Below the pieces are notes generated by a model. That model saw only the letters and a list, made by a program, of their open reading frames with translations, did not search any database and was not told the DNA's origin. From Leptodactylus fallax (Eukaryota; Chordata; Amphibia; Anura; Leptodactylidae): a stretch of DNA of 64,000 nt. The DNA lies in contig CAMRHE010000063.1 of NCBI GenBank assembly GCA_947044405.1, positions 4,824,501 to 4,888,500 of the forward strand. Direction: 5' to 3'. Of the stretch, positions 1 through 11,393 are shown one piece after another. The stretch's first letter is position 1; each line of letters opens with the position of its first letter. A program made the translations under genes and the position numbers.

Positions 1-1462
1 TTGATTTTGAAGATCGAATTGTAATGTTTTGTGCATTTTGTTATCTTTGTACCGCACAGAGCTATAGCTGAACCTCCTGTAATGTGTTACTATGGCTTTT
101 CCGCAGCTCACCTCTCTCATTAGTTCCCTTTTCCATGATTATTTGGGCTCAGCATGTGAGGTGGAATATCCTCCCCGGATTTTATTGCTGAAGTGTTAAA
201 ATATTCATGAGTCGCTCCAGCTCTTCATGCTAATGCTTATACTGTTAACCTCTTCTTCTCCATGTATATGGTCAATACTAGGAAGCATGAAACCTGAATG
301 ATGGATATATTGGCCTTAAAGACCTTGCCCAGTCTTATGCAAATGATTCCTTATGCAATTCCTTACTTTTCTCTTGTTTAAAGAGTTTTTTTTTTAATCA
401 GAAGAATGAGTGCGGATCCTTTTTCCTCTTATGGTCTACTCCTTGTCTAGGGTAACCTGGATGGAGCGGCAGGTTGAGCATGCGCTCCATTTGTTCTCTG
501 TGGGTCTGCAGAAGATAGACAATTACAGTGCTCACTTATCTCCATAACAGCCACATAGAAGTGATTGGAGCAGCCGCACATGTCCGAGAAGGCGCTCCAT
601 CTCTTGATCAGTGGGGGTCCCAGCAGTCTGACGTCCATGATCAGCAAGTTACCGAAGTTACCCATCCTAACCAAAATACCCCCTTAAGATTTCTGCTATA
701 AACTTGGGACTGTCAAGGAGCTGTATGAAAATAATCTAGTATAGCTGCCATGGCTTCTCTATGAATGGAAGCATTGACACTAGTGTGAACAGAGCCTGAT
801 GTGCCATTTGTATGTGATACACATATGTACAATGAGTATATTGTCAGAGACATATTGTACGAGTATGTGTGAGTTTAGCTGTAAAATGATGCTTAAGTGA
901 CATAATCCAGTCACACCTGACTATCATGAATGGCAGCTATATACAGCAGTACCGTATAGGAAGAATGTTCCATCTGTTTGTTCTGTTTCCATATGTCATT
1001 CGCCGCTTCCCACGGAATAACACAGCGCTATATAAATGACTGTTAATAATGGTAATCATCATTATAAGAGAAAGAACAGCATGTTGATACAGACTGTTGT
1101 GCCATCGGGAGAAATATTATCTCCGAAATAGACTATGCAAAGATCTGCAGCGTATCACATTGAAATAAATGACACCGTACAAGCACATCTCATAGACACT
1201 AATGGATGTCCTATTACATTACATCTAGTTCATTGTGTGTCTTTGTATTGTATATGTTATGTGGGCCTCCTGATATTAGTTTTATGGATAAGAATATTAT
1301 ACTATGATCTTGTGGGAGAAAGAAATATCTCCATAATGTGTACACAGCACTTTACCGGAAGTATACTTACTCCCACTGGGCAACTTTCCCAAGGATTATA
1401 CATAGTCACAATCCACATTATATTATATACATACTGTGGGGAATTATCACAACTGGCTAGCC
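1..1462. other. No gene recognised; possible SINE tail near 1000-1045
   Basis: No ORF here resembles a known family and no strong repeat is visible. At about 1002-1045 the sequence runs through a short 'gcgctatataaat' motif into an ATT/ATC-rich tail, which resembles the 3' end of the SINE described at 9130. The rest looks like ordinary AT-rich non-coding DNA. Confidence 0.4.
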
Positions 1463-1975
1463 TTAAAGTGCACCTCCAATTGTAAAGCAACTTTTTATAA
1501 ATGAATAGTACAGGTAAATATAAAAAACTTTGTAATATATCTTATTAAAGAAATCAGTTTCCTTCTCCACTTATCAGGCTGCTCTCCTCCTCCTTATCTT
1601 CGCTCAGTCTGTTTATTTGTATAGAGTCCATATTTGTATTCGCCTCACACACAGAAGTCTATGGAGGGGGAGGAAGAGGAGGCTGTAAATTGATTCATTT
1701 CCTCATTGTGCACAGTGGTAGAGTCTTATCTTGAAACATAGCAGTGTTAAAAGAGCTCTCCCTCACTCACAGTGTAGTAGAGTTTAGCAGCTGCAGGTAT
1801 TTGTTTATTTTCCAGCTGCCTTCTCCCCTCTCCATAGACTTCTATGTAAAAAGGAATTCAGCTTGATAAGTGGAGAAGGTAATATACTTCGTTAATGCGA
1901 TATATTACAAAGTTTCTTATATTTGCCTGTACTATTCATTTATGGAAAGCGGTTTTAGAATTGTAGGCATGTTTT
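1463..1975. repeat. Foldback MITE-like element with TTAA left end
   Basis: An imperfect inverted repeat: the arm at about 1480-1575 (rich in 'aatgaatagtacaggtaaat' and 'cttctccacttatca') reappears reverse-complemented at about 1870-1960. The left edge is TTAAAG at 1463. The right edge has drifted and no matching TTAA is obvious. Parts of it, including the 'cctgtactatt' and 'atagacttctat' segments, recur in the elements at 13816-14342 and 32360-32972, so this is a dispersed family. No coding capacity. The exact right border is uncertain. Confidence 0.6.
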
Positions 1976-2770
1976 ATCAGGAGTTCTAGAGTGATATGTG
2001 CCAAATTTATTAAAAGCCTATTCCTCCTAATAAATTTCGCACATCTTCTGGCACATCTAAGACAACTAATAGCTGGTGAAGTTCACTATAATTTATGCCA
2101 GTTTTTGTTAGTAAAATATAGTAAATCTGGTGGGCTGTGGGAGGCCATGTCCCTCTTGATAAGCCCCACCCACTTTTTTGTTTGGGGTTCACATTTCTTG
2201 TGCAAATTAGCAACATTTGTACACCGGAAAACTAGCACAAACAGTTTAATAAATTCACTGTTATTTTACATTAAACCTTGTGTGAAAAAACTGTAAACCT
2301 AACTAAACACATGAAGAACATAAAAATTATTCTTTTTTGCCATATAGTTTCTTGTTTTTTTTTTAGGAACCTGAACCATTTCATTAAGGCTTATGTCACA
2401 CCTGCATTCGGTGACCGTTCGGGGGATTCTTTCCCCCATTCCTTGCAAGCAGGACTTTTCTCTCCGCATATTTCGGGCGGAAACTGGGTGGACCCCACAA
2501 TAGGCTATGGGGTCCGCGGGTTTCCATGGGTAACCACTTTTTAAGCAGATTGGCTTTCTGTCTTTTGGGTCACCAAGTAGACCTGAACGCTAGTTTTCAA
2601 TACAATTCTTTGCTTAATAGTTACATGTTGATGAACAGCCCATTTGTTAATAAAGTACCCATCGTTCCAGGGTCTGAGCTTAGCCATCATGTGTTTTTCA
2701 CTGTCATCTCTATCAGGAGTTTGCTGCTTCTATTACCTAGTAAATAAATGTGACTGCCTGCAGAAATACT
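1976..2770. other. No gene recognised; fragment of a dispersed repeat at ~2395-2540
   Basis: The segment around 2395-2540 (GC-richer, with 'gtcacacctgcattcggt' and 'ggggtccgcgggtttcc') looks like a dispersed interspersed repeat rather than unique sequence, from its composition and CpG decay. The short ORFs are not recognisable. Nothing else can be supported. Confidence 0.3.
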
Positions 2771-3830
2771 CACTACAAATGGAGAGTCAAAAAGCAGAAG
2801 TATATTAGTTACAGGGAGAGGTGTGAAAGTATTACTGTATTACTATCTGTGCTTATATCATTTACAGGGAGAGATTATAAGATAGTACTATCTGTGCTTA
2901 CATTATATACAGGGAGAGATTAGAAGATAGTGCTATCTGTTCTTATTTTATTCACAGAGAAAGATTAGAAAATAGTGCTTACTTTATTTACAGGGAGAAA
3001 TGAGAAGATAAATAGTACTATCTGTGCTGACATTATTTATAGGAGAAGATTAGAAGATAGTTCTGCAAGTGCTTGCTTTATTTACAGAGAAAGATAAGAT
3101 GATAGTACTATCTGTGCTTCCTGTATGTTATTTACTGGAAGAGATGAGAAGATAAATAGTACTATCTGTGCTTACATTATTTACAGGTGGAGAGTAAAAG
3201 TTAGTTCTGTTGGTGCTTACTTTTTTTGCAGGGGGAGATCAGAAGATAGTACTATCTGTGCTTACATTGTTTACATGAAGAAATGAGAAGATAAGTAATA
3301 CTATCCTTGCTTACTTTATTTACAGAGATGAGAAGATAGTACTATCTGTGCTTAGTTTATTTACAGGGAGAAATTAGAAGATAGTACTACATTATTTAGA
3401 GCCAGAGGTGATAAGATACATAGTACTGTTTCATCATTTAAATGGGGAGGTGAGAAGATAGATCATGCTATCTGTGCTTAAATTATTTACAGGGAGAGAT
3501 CATAAGATGGTACTATCTGTGCTTACATGATTTACATGGATAGATGACAAAATAGATAATACTATCCTTGCTTACTTTGTTTACAGGGAAAGATAAGAAT
3601 ATAGTACTGTCTGTGCTTACTATATATACAGGGATAGAAGAGAAGGTAGTACTATCTGTGCTTACTGTATTCACATGGAGAAATGAGAAGATAGTAATAT
3701 CTACATTACTTAGAGACAGAGATGAAAAGATAGATAGCACTGTTTTATTAGAGAAGGTGAGAAGCTTACCTCATTTACAGATAAAGATAAGAAGACAGTA
3801 CTATTGGTGCTTAACTTGATTAAGGGGAGA
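2771..3830 (+). repeat. Degenerate ~44-bp minisatellite (about 24 units)
   Basis: Repeated units contain 'tttacagggagag', then 'agaagatagtactatctg', then 'tgcttacatta'. The spacing is about 40-50 bp, with many substitutions and small indels from unit to unit. The short ORFs here simply read through the repeat. The high divergence suggests an old array that no longer undergoes much homogenisation. Confidence 0.85.
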
Positions 3831-4020
3831 GTGAGGTGTCTATATACGTCACTAGGATTTGAGGTTATTCCATAGCTTGACTATTCCTACTGTAAAAAAC
3901 CTTTCCTGTGTTTAATACTGAAATGCCTTCCCTCTACACGTAAAAGATGTCCGCTAGTCATTTGTACAATTCTTGGAATAAATTCTGTGCCTATTAATAC
4001 ACGGTAATAAGATCACTTCC

Positions 4021-4223
4021 AAGGCTCTATTCACATGATCAGAATTCACAGCTGAGTACTGTCCTCGATTCGTGAAAAAGTAGAGCAGTAGAACTTCTTT
4101 TTGACAGATCAGAAACACGGCTTTGTTTTCGTTGAAAGTCAACGAGTACGTGATACAACATGGAATACCTACTCGGAAAACACCGCTGAGAATTGTCACG
4201 GACGTGTGAATATAGCCTAAGCT
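4021..4223. repeat. Small foldback repeat
   Basis: The left segment near 4021-4050 ('ggctctattcacatgatcag') pairs imperfectly with the right segment near 4190-4222 ('acggacgtgtgaatatagcc'). This gives an inverted-repeat element of about 200 bp with weakly conserved arms. The flanking DNA from 3831 to 4020 and from 4224 to 4316 shows nothing recognisable. Confidence 0.45.
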
Positions 4224-4316
4224 ACCATTATTTACAATCTGGAAAAAGCCTGATTTTTCTAGCTCCATTCTATGTTAATTTACTCGTCTTTCTGTGAACT
4301 GTTTCCTACGCCTTTT

Positions 4317-4743
4317 TTCAAAGGGGACCTTTCACCACCTCCACCAACTCAAACTCTTTTCATTCTTTTATAGGCTCCACTTCATTGATTCTGGTACAGT
4401 TGAATTTTTTTCTCTAGCCCCCATTGTTTTCGCACACTCCGTGCTGTTAGTTTTGGTGCCTGATATGCTAAGTAGACTCTCTGTGTCACGTGCGTGGTGT
4501 AAGGCAGAAGCAGGCAAGAGGGTGTGATTCTGAGCTCTGGCATTGTCTGCCTCTGGTTGGAGCTCTGAGTCACACACCCTTGCCTTTCCTGATGCCTCCC
4601 GCGTGCCAAACTAACTGCACTGATTGCTCAGGAATGGAGGGGGCTAGAGAAGAAATTCCATCTGCACTGAAATTCGTGGAGGGGTGCCTATTAAGGGATG
4701 AAAAGAGCTTGAGTTGGTAAAGGTGGTGAAAGGTCCTCTTTAA
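4317..4743. mobile_element. Foldback MITE, family A, TTAA-type ends
   Basis: The left end 'aaaggggacctttcaccacc' at 4320 is mirrored by 'ggtggtgaaaggtcctcttt' ending near 4741. Inner arm sequences also pair ('ctctagcccccattg' at 4412 against 'ggagggggctagag' at 4636). The right edge carries TTTAA; the left TTAA has decayed to TTCA. Related copies lie at 12394-12543, 43031-43402 and 58910-59202. It is non-coding and presumably mobilised by a transposase encoded elsewhere. Confidence 0.8.
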
Positions 4744-5040
4744 ATGTAGAACCTAAGAGGACCAACAGTACCTTGGGATGACAGATCCTGGGGGTATGTG
4801 TCACAGCTGAGAATCTTTGCTACCCCCTGCCCATTATGAACGCCTGCGCACTACCATGGGAGCCATCCTTACTTCAGAAGTGCAATGAATGCTTCCATCA
4901 GTACTGATGAAGGCACTCGTTCCACTTATAGGCACCCCGGAAGAACTCAGTCATCTGTATTCAATACTGACTGCTCTGCTGCCAACTTCCGAGTGCTGAT
5001 GTCACAGCAGGCCCTGGAGAGAGGAAGTATGGAGCAGAGT

Positions 5041-5495
5041 GGTGAGTAATGAATACATTTCACCCCTTGCTCATTGGACATTACTGGGTGAAGGGCACTA
5101 AGTGAACCATTATATTGGGTGCGGGGGCACTGAGTGGGCCATTATAGTGGGGAGGGGGGCACTAAGTGGACCACTATACTGGGAGAGGGGGAACTGAGTG
5201 GGCCATTATACTAGGGGCGGGGGATACTAAGTAGACCATTATACTGGGGGATGGAGCACCGAGTGGGCATTATACTGGACTTGGGGGCACTGAAGGGACC
5301 GTTATACTGAGTGGTGATACTAAAGGGACCATTATACTACATGTGGGGGCACTGAAGAGGTCATTACATAAATGTTGATGGAGTTTCCAGACAAAGCCTT
5401 ATAATCATATATAAGTGATGGCTACTTTGGGGTTAGTCAGTTGGGACTTTTTTTTTACTAGGGTGTACTTCGCTCGAAAAGGTTGAGAAACACTG
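5041..5495. mobile_element. Right part of a hAT-like non-autonomous element with internal minisatellite
   Basis: The right terminus reads 'ggttgagaaacactg' at 5481-5495, whose reverse complement CAGTGTTTCTCAACC is a Charlie-type hAT end. About eight units of ~32 bp containing 'cattatactgggg' and 'gggcactaagtgg' fill 5085-5365. I could not find a matching left terminus or 8-bp duplication, so the left boundary is arbitrary and the element may be truncated. The DNA at 4744-5040 is otherwise unassigned. Confidence 0.6.
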
Positions 5496-5589
5496 GCCTA
5501 TAGTATAGTATATTGAATGAATAGAGTGAGTCTAGAATATTTTAACAGTCCTTTCCCTACACATTACAACAATAAGCAGTGTTCTGCCT

Positions 5590-6030
5590 CCGTCCTCTCC
5601 GCGGTTTATTGTGTCATGTACGAATTTAAATATCTCCCTGTGTTCTCAGCTTCCATTATTTTGCTTCTCGCCGCAGCTCTGTAGATTTGAGTGACAGACA
5701 TTGGAAGTAAGTGACAGCTGAGAAGGGTGCAGGGGAAATGTGAACTTATCACAACAGCATGAATATACTCATAAGCATATTTAAGAAATGCTGTCAGTCA
5801 ATTAACCTAATAATTTATACTCTGGCTTAATAGGCAAATAAATAATTTATGCTATTGCTTTTTGTAAATTCGGCTTTTCGGATATAAATTTACATAATTA
5901 AAAGTAATGTTTCAGCGGAATTATTTCTTCTTTTGCCAATGTGATCTAAATCAAGCAATTAAACCGCATGTTTTCCGCATCAAATGAAATGCCCATGTAT
6001 TATGAGACCATAATAATTATTTGCCCTCCC
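5590..6030. other. Candidate conserved non-coding element
   Basis: An unusually repeat-free stretch dense in homeodomain-type cores (TAATTA, ATTA, AATTAA) and TGACAG/TGACAGC motifs, for example around 5690-5720 and 5790-5960. No ORF. It reads like a vertebrate regulatory element, but from one sequence alone conservation cannot be shown, so the call rests on composition only. Confidence 0.3.
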
Positions 6031-6514
6031 TGGGGGGGGGGGTGCGAAATTACTGCAAGGATTCAGAGAGAAATGAATCAATGAAATGAATTATCAGCAG
6101 GTAGGATCCCACGACTGTCCCTAGATGAACCCACTGCGAGTTTTATTTTTTATGTTGAACAGAAACTCCGTGTCCTCTATTTGCCAAAAAGAGAAAATTG
6201 CTAAATTGTATAGTTAAATCTGTTGTGTCCTTGTGGCTTGTTATAGAGGTCCTTGGAGATACCGTACTATTCTCTTCCTCTGTATTAAGTGTTACTATAA
6301 TATACAGATGTGTTCTTCCTTACCTTTCCCCTTAGCTTAAGATATCCCAAAATGGGTGGGGTGAGAGGGCCAACCTTGAAAAAAACTTTTTGGCTAATTC
6401 ACAACACCCAGCATAGTTGGGCGGTCATCTTATTCCACTCATCTCAGGATATATTAATTCTACAGGAAAGGTAAGAGAAGAGGTATCTGTAGTATCAGAA
6501 TAACAACTGTAGCA

Positions 6515-7460
6515 TAGAATGGGTAATGCAGTGGTGTGTGATCCCACTGGGGCAGATTTATTACAGGGGTTCTCCGGGCAAAAAACATTTTTTTAAAAAA
6601 GGTATTTTGGTGCTATTAATGGGGTAATAAGTGCACCAAAATACCATTAGCAGTGTTTTGAGTGATTTCTCAGCTTCCCTGGGAGCTCCTGACATCTTCA
6701 GCATTTGTTTACTAGCTTCCTGGTGTCTTAGCTCTCCCTCCCTCTCTCTCTCACACCCCCTCCCTGTTTCCCTAGCTAGCCCATGGACTACTAACCCTAC
6801 CTACCTACCTAACTCAGCCCACCCCATCCCATCCCATCATACTTACCTGTCTTCTGCGTCTTGGAGATCACTTTCTTTAGTCCTGCCAGCTCCTTCGTCT
6901 GCAGACTTCTGTGGCGCCTGCGCAATAGAGCCAACAGAGCTCTATTGCGCGTGTGTGGGAACCAGGCTTCTTCTCTTCGTCTGCCGGTGATTGCGCAATA
7001 GGCTCTTATGCACAGGCGCAGGCAGAGATGACGGAAGTGATGCCTCGTTCTCAGGAGAATAAAGACAGGTAAGTGTGATGGGGGGAGTATTGGTGACATT
7101 CTGTTTACGGAAATGTCACCGGAGCGTCACTGGAATATCAGAAAGTGTGCCTGGGGCGGTCACATGACCGCCCCAGCAATCTCGGTAATTATAGATTTTT
7201 TTCTATAGTAAGTAAATTAGAAATTAGGTGAGGGAGGGGGTTTAGTTTAGGGTAATTTTTTTATTTTTTCCCGGACAACCCCTTTAAGGCTGGCGCATTG
7301 TACTCCAGTCTTAATAAAGGCCCCAACTGGTGCAGGGAAGAAGAGATTTCTGGATAATGCAGTGGTGTGTGGACCCACTGGGGCAGATTTATTAAGACTG
7401 GCGTATCATACATCAGTCTTAATAAAGGCCCTGACTGGTGCAGGGAACAAGAGATTTATG
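6515..7460 (+). repeat. Old two-unit tandem repeat, first unit interrupted by a TTAA element
   Basis: A unit running 'taatgcagtggtgtgtg' ... 'ggggcagatttattaa' ... 'ctggcg' ... 'cagtcttaataaaggcc' ... 'ggtgcagggaa' occurs intact at about 7357-7455. It also occurs split, with its left part at 6525-6560 and its right part from 7288 to 7342. The split is exactly at the TTAA, where the 0.73-kb element at 6561-7287 sits. Confidence 0.8.
6561..7287 (+). mobile_element. Non-autonomous TTAA-type element, ~0.73 kb
   Basis: The left end TTACAGGGGTTCTCCGGGC mirrors the right end 'cccggacaaccccttt' followed by TTAA (7284-7287); the left TTAA has mutated to TTAC. The core is GC-richer, with a hairpin 'cgcaatagagc'...'gctctattgcg' near 6924-6950. 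It also has perfect splice-donor consensus CAGGTAAGT on both strands (6841-6849 minus, 7066-7074 plus). A relative in the opposite orientation lies at 28117-28865. No transposase ORF. Confidence 0.8.
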
Positions 7461-9120
7461 AAGAGGCTCCGGCTTTAAGTGGTCCCCTGTTTTTCATCCT
7501 TTAACCCCTGTGAAGGGATCTGGATTTCTCTGAAGGGGATCACCAGGTCTCTACCTCTAGGAGTAGTCCCATTGTTGGTAACAGCTGACCCAGGCGGATT
7601 GCAAGATGCCAGTGCATGGCCCCAAGGGAACAGGCATAGGTCAGGGCTGGCAGAGTTCGTGCATAGTAGGTAATTCCAGCAATAGGTCAGGACAGGCAGC
7701 ACAGCACAGGAAACAGGCGGAGTTCAAACATGGAAAGACAGACATCGCAGGAACTGTAAAACCTTCACAGGGACTAGCAAGCTAAGAGTCAAAATCACTG
7801 AGTATTCCTGTGGGAGAACGTGCCTCTTATATCCAGGATTGTTAGGGACACATTAACCCTTGTATGCTCTGGTTAAGAGCAAAAAAACTTTTCGGACAAC
7901 CACGTTAAAAACATTGGTACAAAACAGATAGATTATCCTATAGCATTGGAAACCTTTTCTCAGTGGGGCGGATTAGATCAAGGGCTGCAGTACCCTTATT
8001 TACCACAAGGCAGAGTGAGGATAACATGACCAGGGAATGATGGGAGTGTTGGTATAATATCGAGCCTCATTATGATTGTTGCTCTGGGACCACGTTCATT
8101 GTATATCTCTCTTTGAGTGTTTAATATTCACAGCTTTCTTCCTAAGTAAAAGGTACTAAAAAAATCTTAGTACCTCTTTTAAAGGGTTAATTTAAAGAAT
8201 CTGACAACTAACGTAAAGGGTTTATATAAGTGGATTGCGAATGTTTCTCATATGTTTTAAAATATCTAGGCCTTTGAAGGTGACCCACAAAAAATCTCTT
8301 GCAATACGTTCTCTCTTCTTGTTGAGTTTCCAGTATAGTGAAGAGACACATTTCATATGCAAAGGTATTTTATTCCCACAAGTCAGAACAAAAATACCCT
8401 TAGGGCAGACACCAAGTTTCAAGTTCCCGAGCATTATAATGTTCATCCCAATATATTTCTCCTTGATTTGCAGGTGGCACAGATATAGACCCCCCTCTGG
8501 GACAGTGACGAGTCTTGTATAGAAAGTCTAACTCACATCTTTCAACCATCCTACGTCTAGATGCTTTGATACGGATTCTGCCCAAAGCTGATTAGGACTG
8601 ATCAAGGTAAGGTTCACCACGGTGCCGCTCTCATTCGCCAAGCAAATGTAACACTTTGTTATCCAAATTGATCTAATTGAATGATTCAATGGCTTTATGT
8701 ACCTACCAGTACAACGGCAAAGCGGACGTGCATGGATTTTGATTTTCAATATAAACCTAAAGGGAAACCCCACTGAAAATGATGCGTTCCCATTCTCATT
8801 ATTGTTGCATCATACTTCCTTACAAATTTAAAGGAATGTATCATCATTTTTTTTAATTATTTATTACAATCAGACAGTGAAATCTGTCACTTTTTTTCTA
8901 ATCTATTTTTATTTTCTGTAGATTTTTTATTCTATTTTCTGTACATGATTATGGAGGCGGCCATCTTGCCTGAGCACATCTGCTCTGTTAACAGGATTAG
9001 TGACATGCTTTACAGCATAGTCATGGCAGCAATAGTATGAAGCAGACTCACTGAGGTGTATGGGGGAATCTTCTATATATGCTCTGTGCAGGCAGGGGGA
9101 GTAGATAAGTTGTGACATCA
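7461..9120. other. No gene recognised
   Basis: The segment 7480-7860 ('caggcagagttcg'-like, with 'aggaacaggcggagttca' near 7710) has the feel of an old dispersed repeat, but I cannot place it in a family. 7861-9120 is AT-rich with no convincing ORF. Several short ORFs on opposite strands overlap each other and match nothing recognisable. Confidence 0.3.
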
Positions 9121-9129
9121 TCTCGTTTC

Positions 9130-9310
9130 TATTAGAAAGCATGGTGGCTCAGTGTTTAGCATTGTGGTTCTGGGTTCAAATCCATCCAAGGACATATGCA
9201 CCTGTGTTTGTGTATTTTCCCTTTCATACTCTAAAGAAATACTGATAGGGCATTTAGATTGTGATGACAATATCTGTAAAGTGCTGTGAAGTATGTTGTC
9301 AGTAGTAGGT
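9130..9310 (+). mobile_element. tRNA-derived SINE (diverged)
   Basis: It shows the two halves of an internal RNA polymerase III promoter: an A-box-like 'tggctcagtgttta' at 9144 and a B-box-like 'gggttcaaatcc' at 9171. These are followed by a tRNA-unrelated body with 'actgatagggcatttagatt' near 9241 and 'gtaaagtgctgtgaagtatg' near 9277. This order is typical of vertebrate tRNA-derived SINEs. Divergence from the usual forms and an interrupted tail suggest an old, inactive copy. Confidence 0.75.
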
Positions 9311-9418
9311 GTTATGAAGTTATCTGTAGATGTGTTATCTTCCATTGTAATCCTGTCTGTGATGTAATTGAGGTGACTGCTGCAAAGAAAACCCTTCCAA
9401 AATTAGCAAGTGTCAGCA

Positions 9419-9925
9419 TATTATGTCAACTTTGTGCATTATTCATGTACTGTGACATCATTGTGTTTATTATCCCTGTCCTATGACATCACTGATTATT
9501 ATTCTTGTACATCACTTTGGGCATTATTCATGTACTGTGACATCACTATGTTTATTATCCCTGTACTGTGGCATCACTGTTTGTTTTATCTCTGTACTGT
9601 GACATCACTGTGTTTATTATCACGGTATTATTATTATTATTATTTATTTATTTATATAGCACCATTAATTCCATGGTGCTTTACTTTTGAGGGTTTACGT
9701 AAGGTACACAAAATATACAAAACAAATACAGTACTAACAGTGACCAACTGGCACAGTGGGATAGAGGGCCCTGCCCGCAAGGGCTTACAATCTATGAACA
9801 GTAACAGTAACATCAATTTGTATATTATCTCTGTACTGTGACATCATTGTGTTTGTTATCCCTGTACTGTGACATCACTGTGTTTATTATCTCTGTACGG
9901 TGACATCACTGTATGCATTATTCTT
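9419..9925 (+). repeat. 31-bp minisatellite, array 1 (interrupted)
   Basis: Units of about 31 bp read 'ctgtactgtgacatcact' then 'gtgtttattatcc'. The array is broken by an insertion at about 9628-9815, listed separately. The same unit makes up the arrays at 11393-12010 and 39600-39905. Confidence 0.9.
9628..9815 (-). mobile_element. SINE/LINE-tail-like insertion inside the minisatellite
   Basis: Starts with an ATT microsatellite and 'atttatatagcaccattaat', and runs to 'gccctgcccgcaagggctta' and 'caatctatga' near 9800. The ATT-rich tail at the left suggests a retroelement inserted in minus orientation. Minisatellite units resume directly on the right side. It has no coding capacity. Confidence 0.6.
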
Positions 9926-9930
9926 GTACA

Positions 9931-10024
9931 TTAAGGAAGACCAAAATAATTGTAAACCTTCCATATTCTGAACTAGCCTCTCTGGGTGTTCAAGGTGGAA
10001 TGGGGACCAATTTCAAGTGTTGCT
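9931..10024 (+). repeat. Duplicated flank A, copy 1
   Basis: The ~94 bp beginning 'ttaaggaagaccaaaataat' and ending 'tttcaagtgttgct' recurs at 12021-12114 with few differences. Both copies follow directly on the last unit of a 31-bp minisatellite array. Confidence 0.9.
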
Positions 10025-11270
10025 GTGGGGCTCTATGATTACTTACTATGACCAGTAATTTATTGCTTAACATATAATTCAGAATATGTTATTGTATGTG
10101 GAGGTATGTAGTAGAGCTCTTCAAGTCTGGATATGCAAAGTAGCCAAGTTGTACTAAGCCCAATAAGTAGGAATGGGAACTTTGGTTACCTGAATGATTT
10201 AATAAAACAGGGCATAGGCAAAGAATTCATAAGAAGTGAAATGGTTATTTAGTACATGCTCTTAAGGGATATAAGATAAGTTGTATGCAAGCTATCATTT
10301 GTAGCAAGTGTTGTACTCTGCTGAAAGGGTCTAATTAGATCGCACTCCGCCATATGTATATACATGTGCTGCTGGCTCTGAGGCATCCAGAAGCACATGC
10401 TAGAGATTTCAGGAGAGATTGTATTATTTTAGCATTGACTTGATACACCTTGATGGTTCCTGCAAGTTCTTATATATAGTTGAGGCATCTGTTGGCTATT
10501 TTTTTTGTGCAGAAGGGGGCCATGGGATTTCAGCATGTTGCTTTATTTCAGTACATTCTGTGCTAAATAATTTCACAAAATATCTTTTAAAGTACTTAGA
10601 GCTCAGTTTTCTGATACAGAACTCAAAATCTCATGTGTAGACATATTCTGGCTTAATAAAATTATAGAAAAATGCCTATATGTGTGCTAAATGCTCACCA
10701 TAGACCAGAAGTAGTTATTTTTCATTATCTTGTCAGGTGCAGCTCTATACTGCACCTTTGTTTTGATGCCGCTAGGGCTTCCACTATGTAGAATTGCCTT
10801 GTACAAAAGTACAGTTCCCATTATTTCTTTCACCTCTTGTAGATATTGCCTCTTTTTACAGCTGCCTACATGCCCCTCTAGTATAAAGTGTAAGAAAGTG
10901 CTGTAATTCCTTCCTGTCTTCACACACAGATCTGGTACAGAGAAACCGCTCTGTTGCACGGCATAAGAAATACGATCCCTTCTGAGACAGAGAGGGAGGG
11001 GAAGAGCCAGCAAGGAGTGGAGAGGGGAGAGGGAGATAACTGTGCTCAGTGTACCACACAAACACTAGGTGCATGGATATTTGACTCTATGGGCAAATGG
11101 CTTACAGAGGCTTCTCAGCTACCACTACATTAGTAAATTGCTTATCTTCCTGCATGTAAACCTCACCCTTCCTTTTAAATGATAAAATGCTAGCTGTCTG
11201 TACCACCATTAGAGGGTCCTGCATATCGCATATACAGTTTTTTTATTTATAGAGTTCAATGTATACTAAC
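10025..11270. other. 1.25-kb spacer present in only one copy of the duplicated block
   Basis: This stretch separates flank A (copy 1) from flank B (copy 1). In the second copy A and B are directly joined at 12114/12115. No recognisable gene is present; the ORF-like runs at 10687-11061 match nothing I know. It is either an insertion into copy 1 or a deletion from copy 2. Confidence 0.6.
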
Positions 11271-11393
11271 ATATAGCAAGCACCCTCTAGTGATGGTCCC
11301 CAGTGACCCCAATTTGTAACGTACATATAGTAATCATCAGTTCAGACAGTTCTCTTACCGAGCTGCATTGAATATTGAGCTGTACCTTGCCTG
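11271..11393 (+). repeat. Duplicated flank B, copy 1
   Basis: Begins 'atatagcaagcaccctctag' and runs through 'gctgcattgaatattgagct'. The same segment recurs at 12115-12237. Here it precedes the 31-bp array, while in the second copy it follows flank A directly. Confidence 0.85.

Noticed and set aside
4756..5495. A complete hAT element with left end near 4760
   Set aside because: No left terminus matching the right end and no copy of the expected duplication gcctatag upstream.
7480..7860. LTR of a retrotransposon
   Set aside because: No paired LTR, no primer-binding site or polypurine tract, and no flanking retroviral-type ORF could be found.
9130..9310. A tRNA gene
   Set aside because: Only the promoter boxes resemble a tRNA; the cloverleaf is not formed and the downstream body is SINE-like.
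9410..9841. 143-aa ORF rich in Tyr/Cys/Leu
   Set aside because: It runs through the 31-bp minisatellite and the ATT tail of an inserted retroelement.
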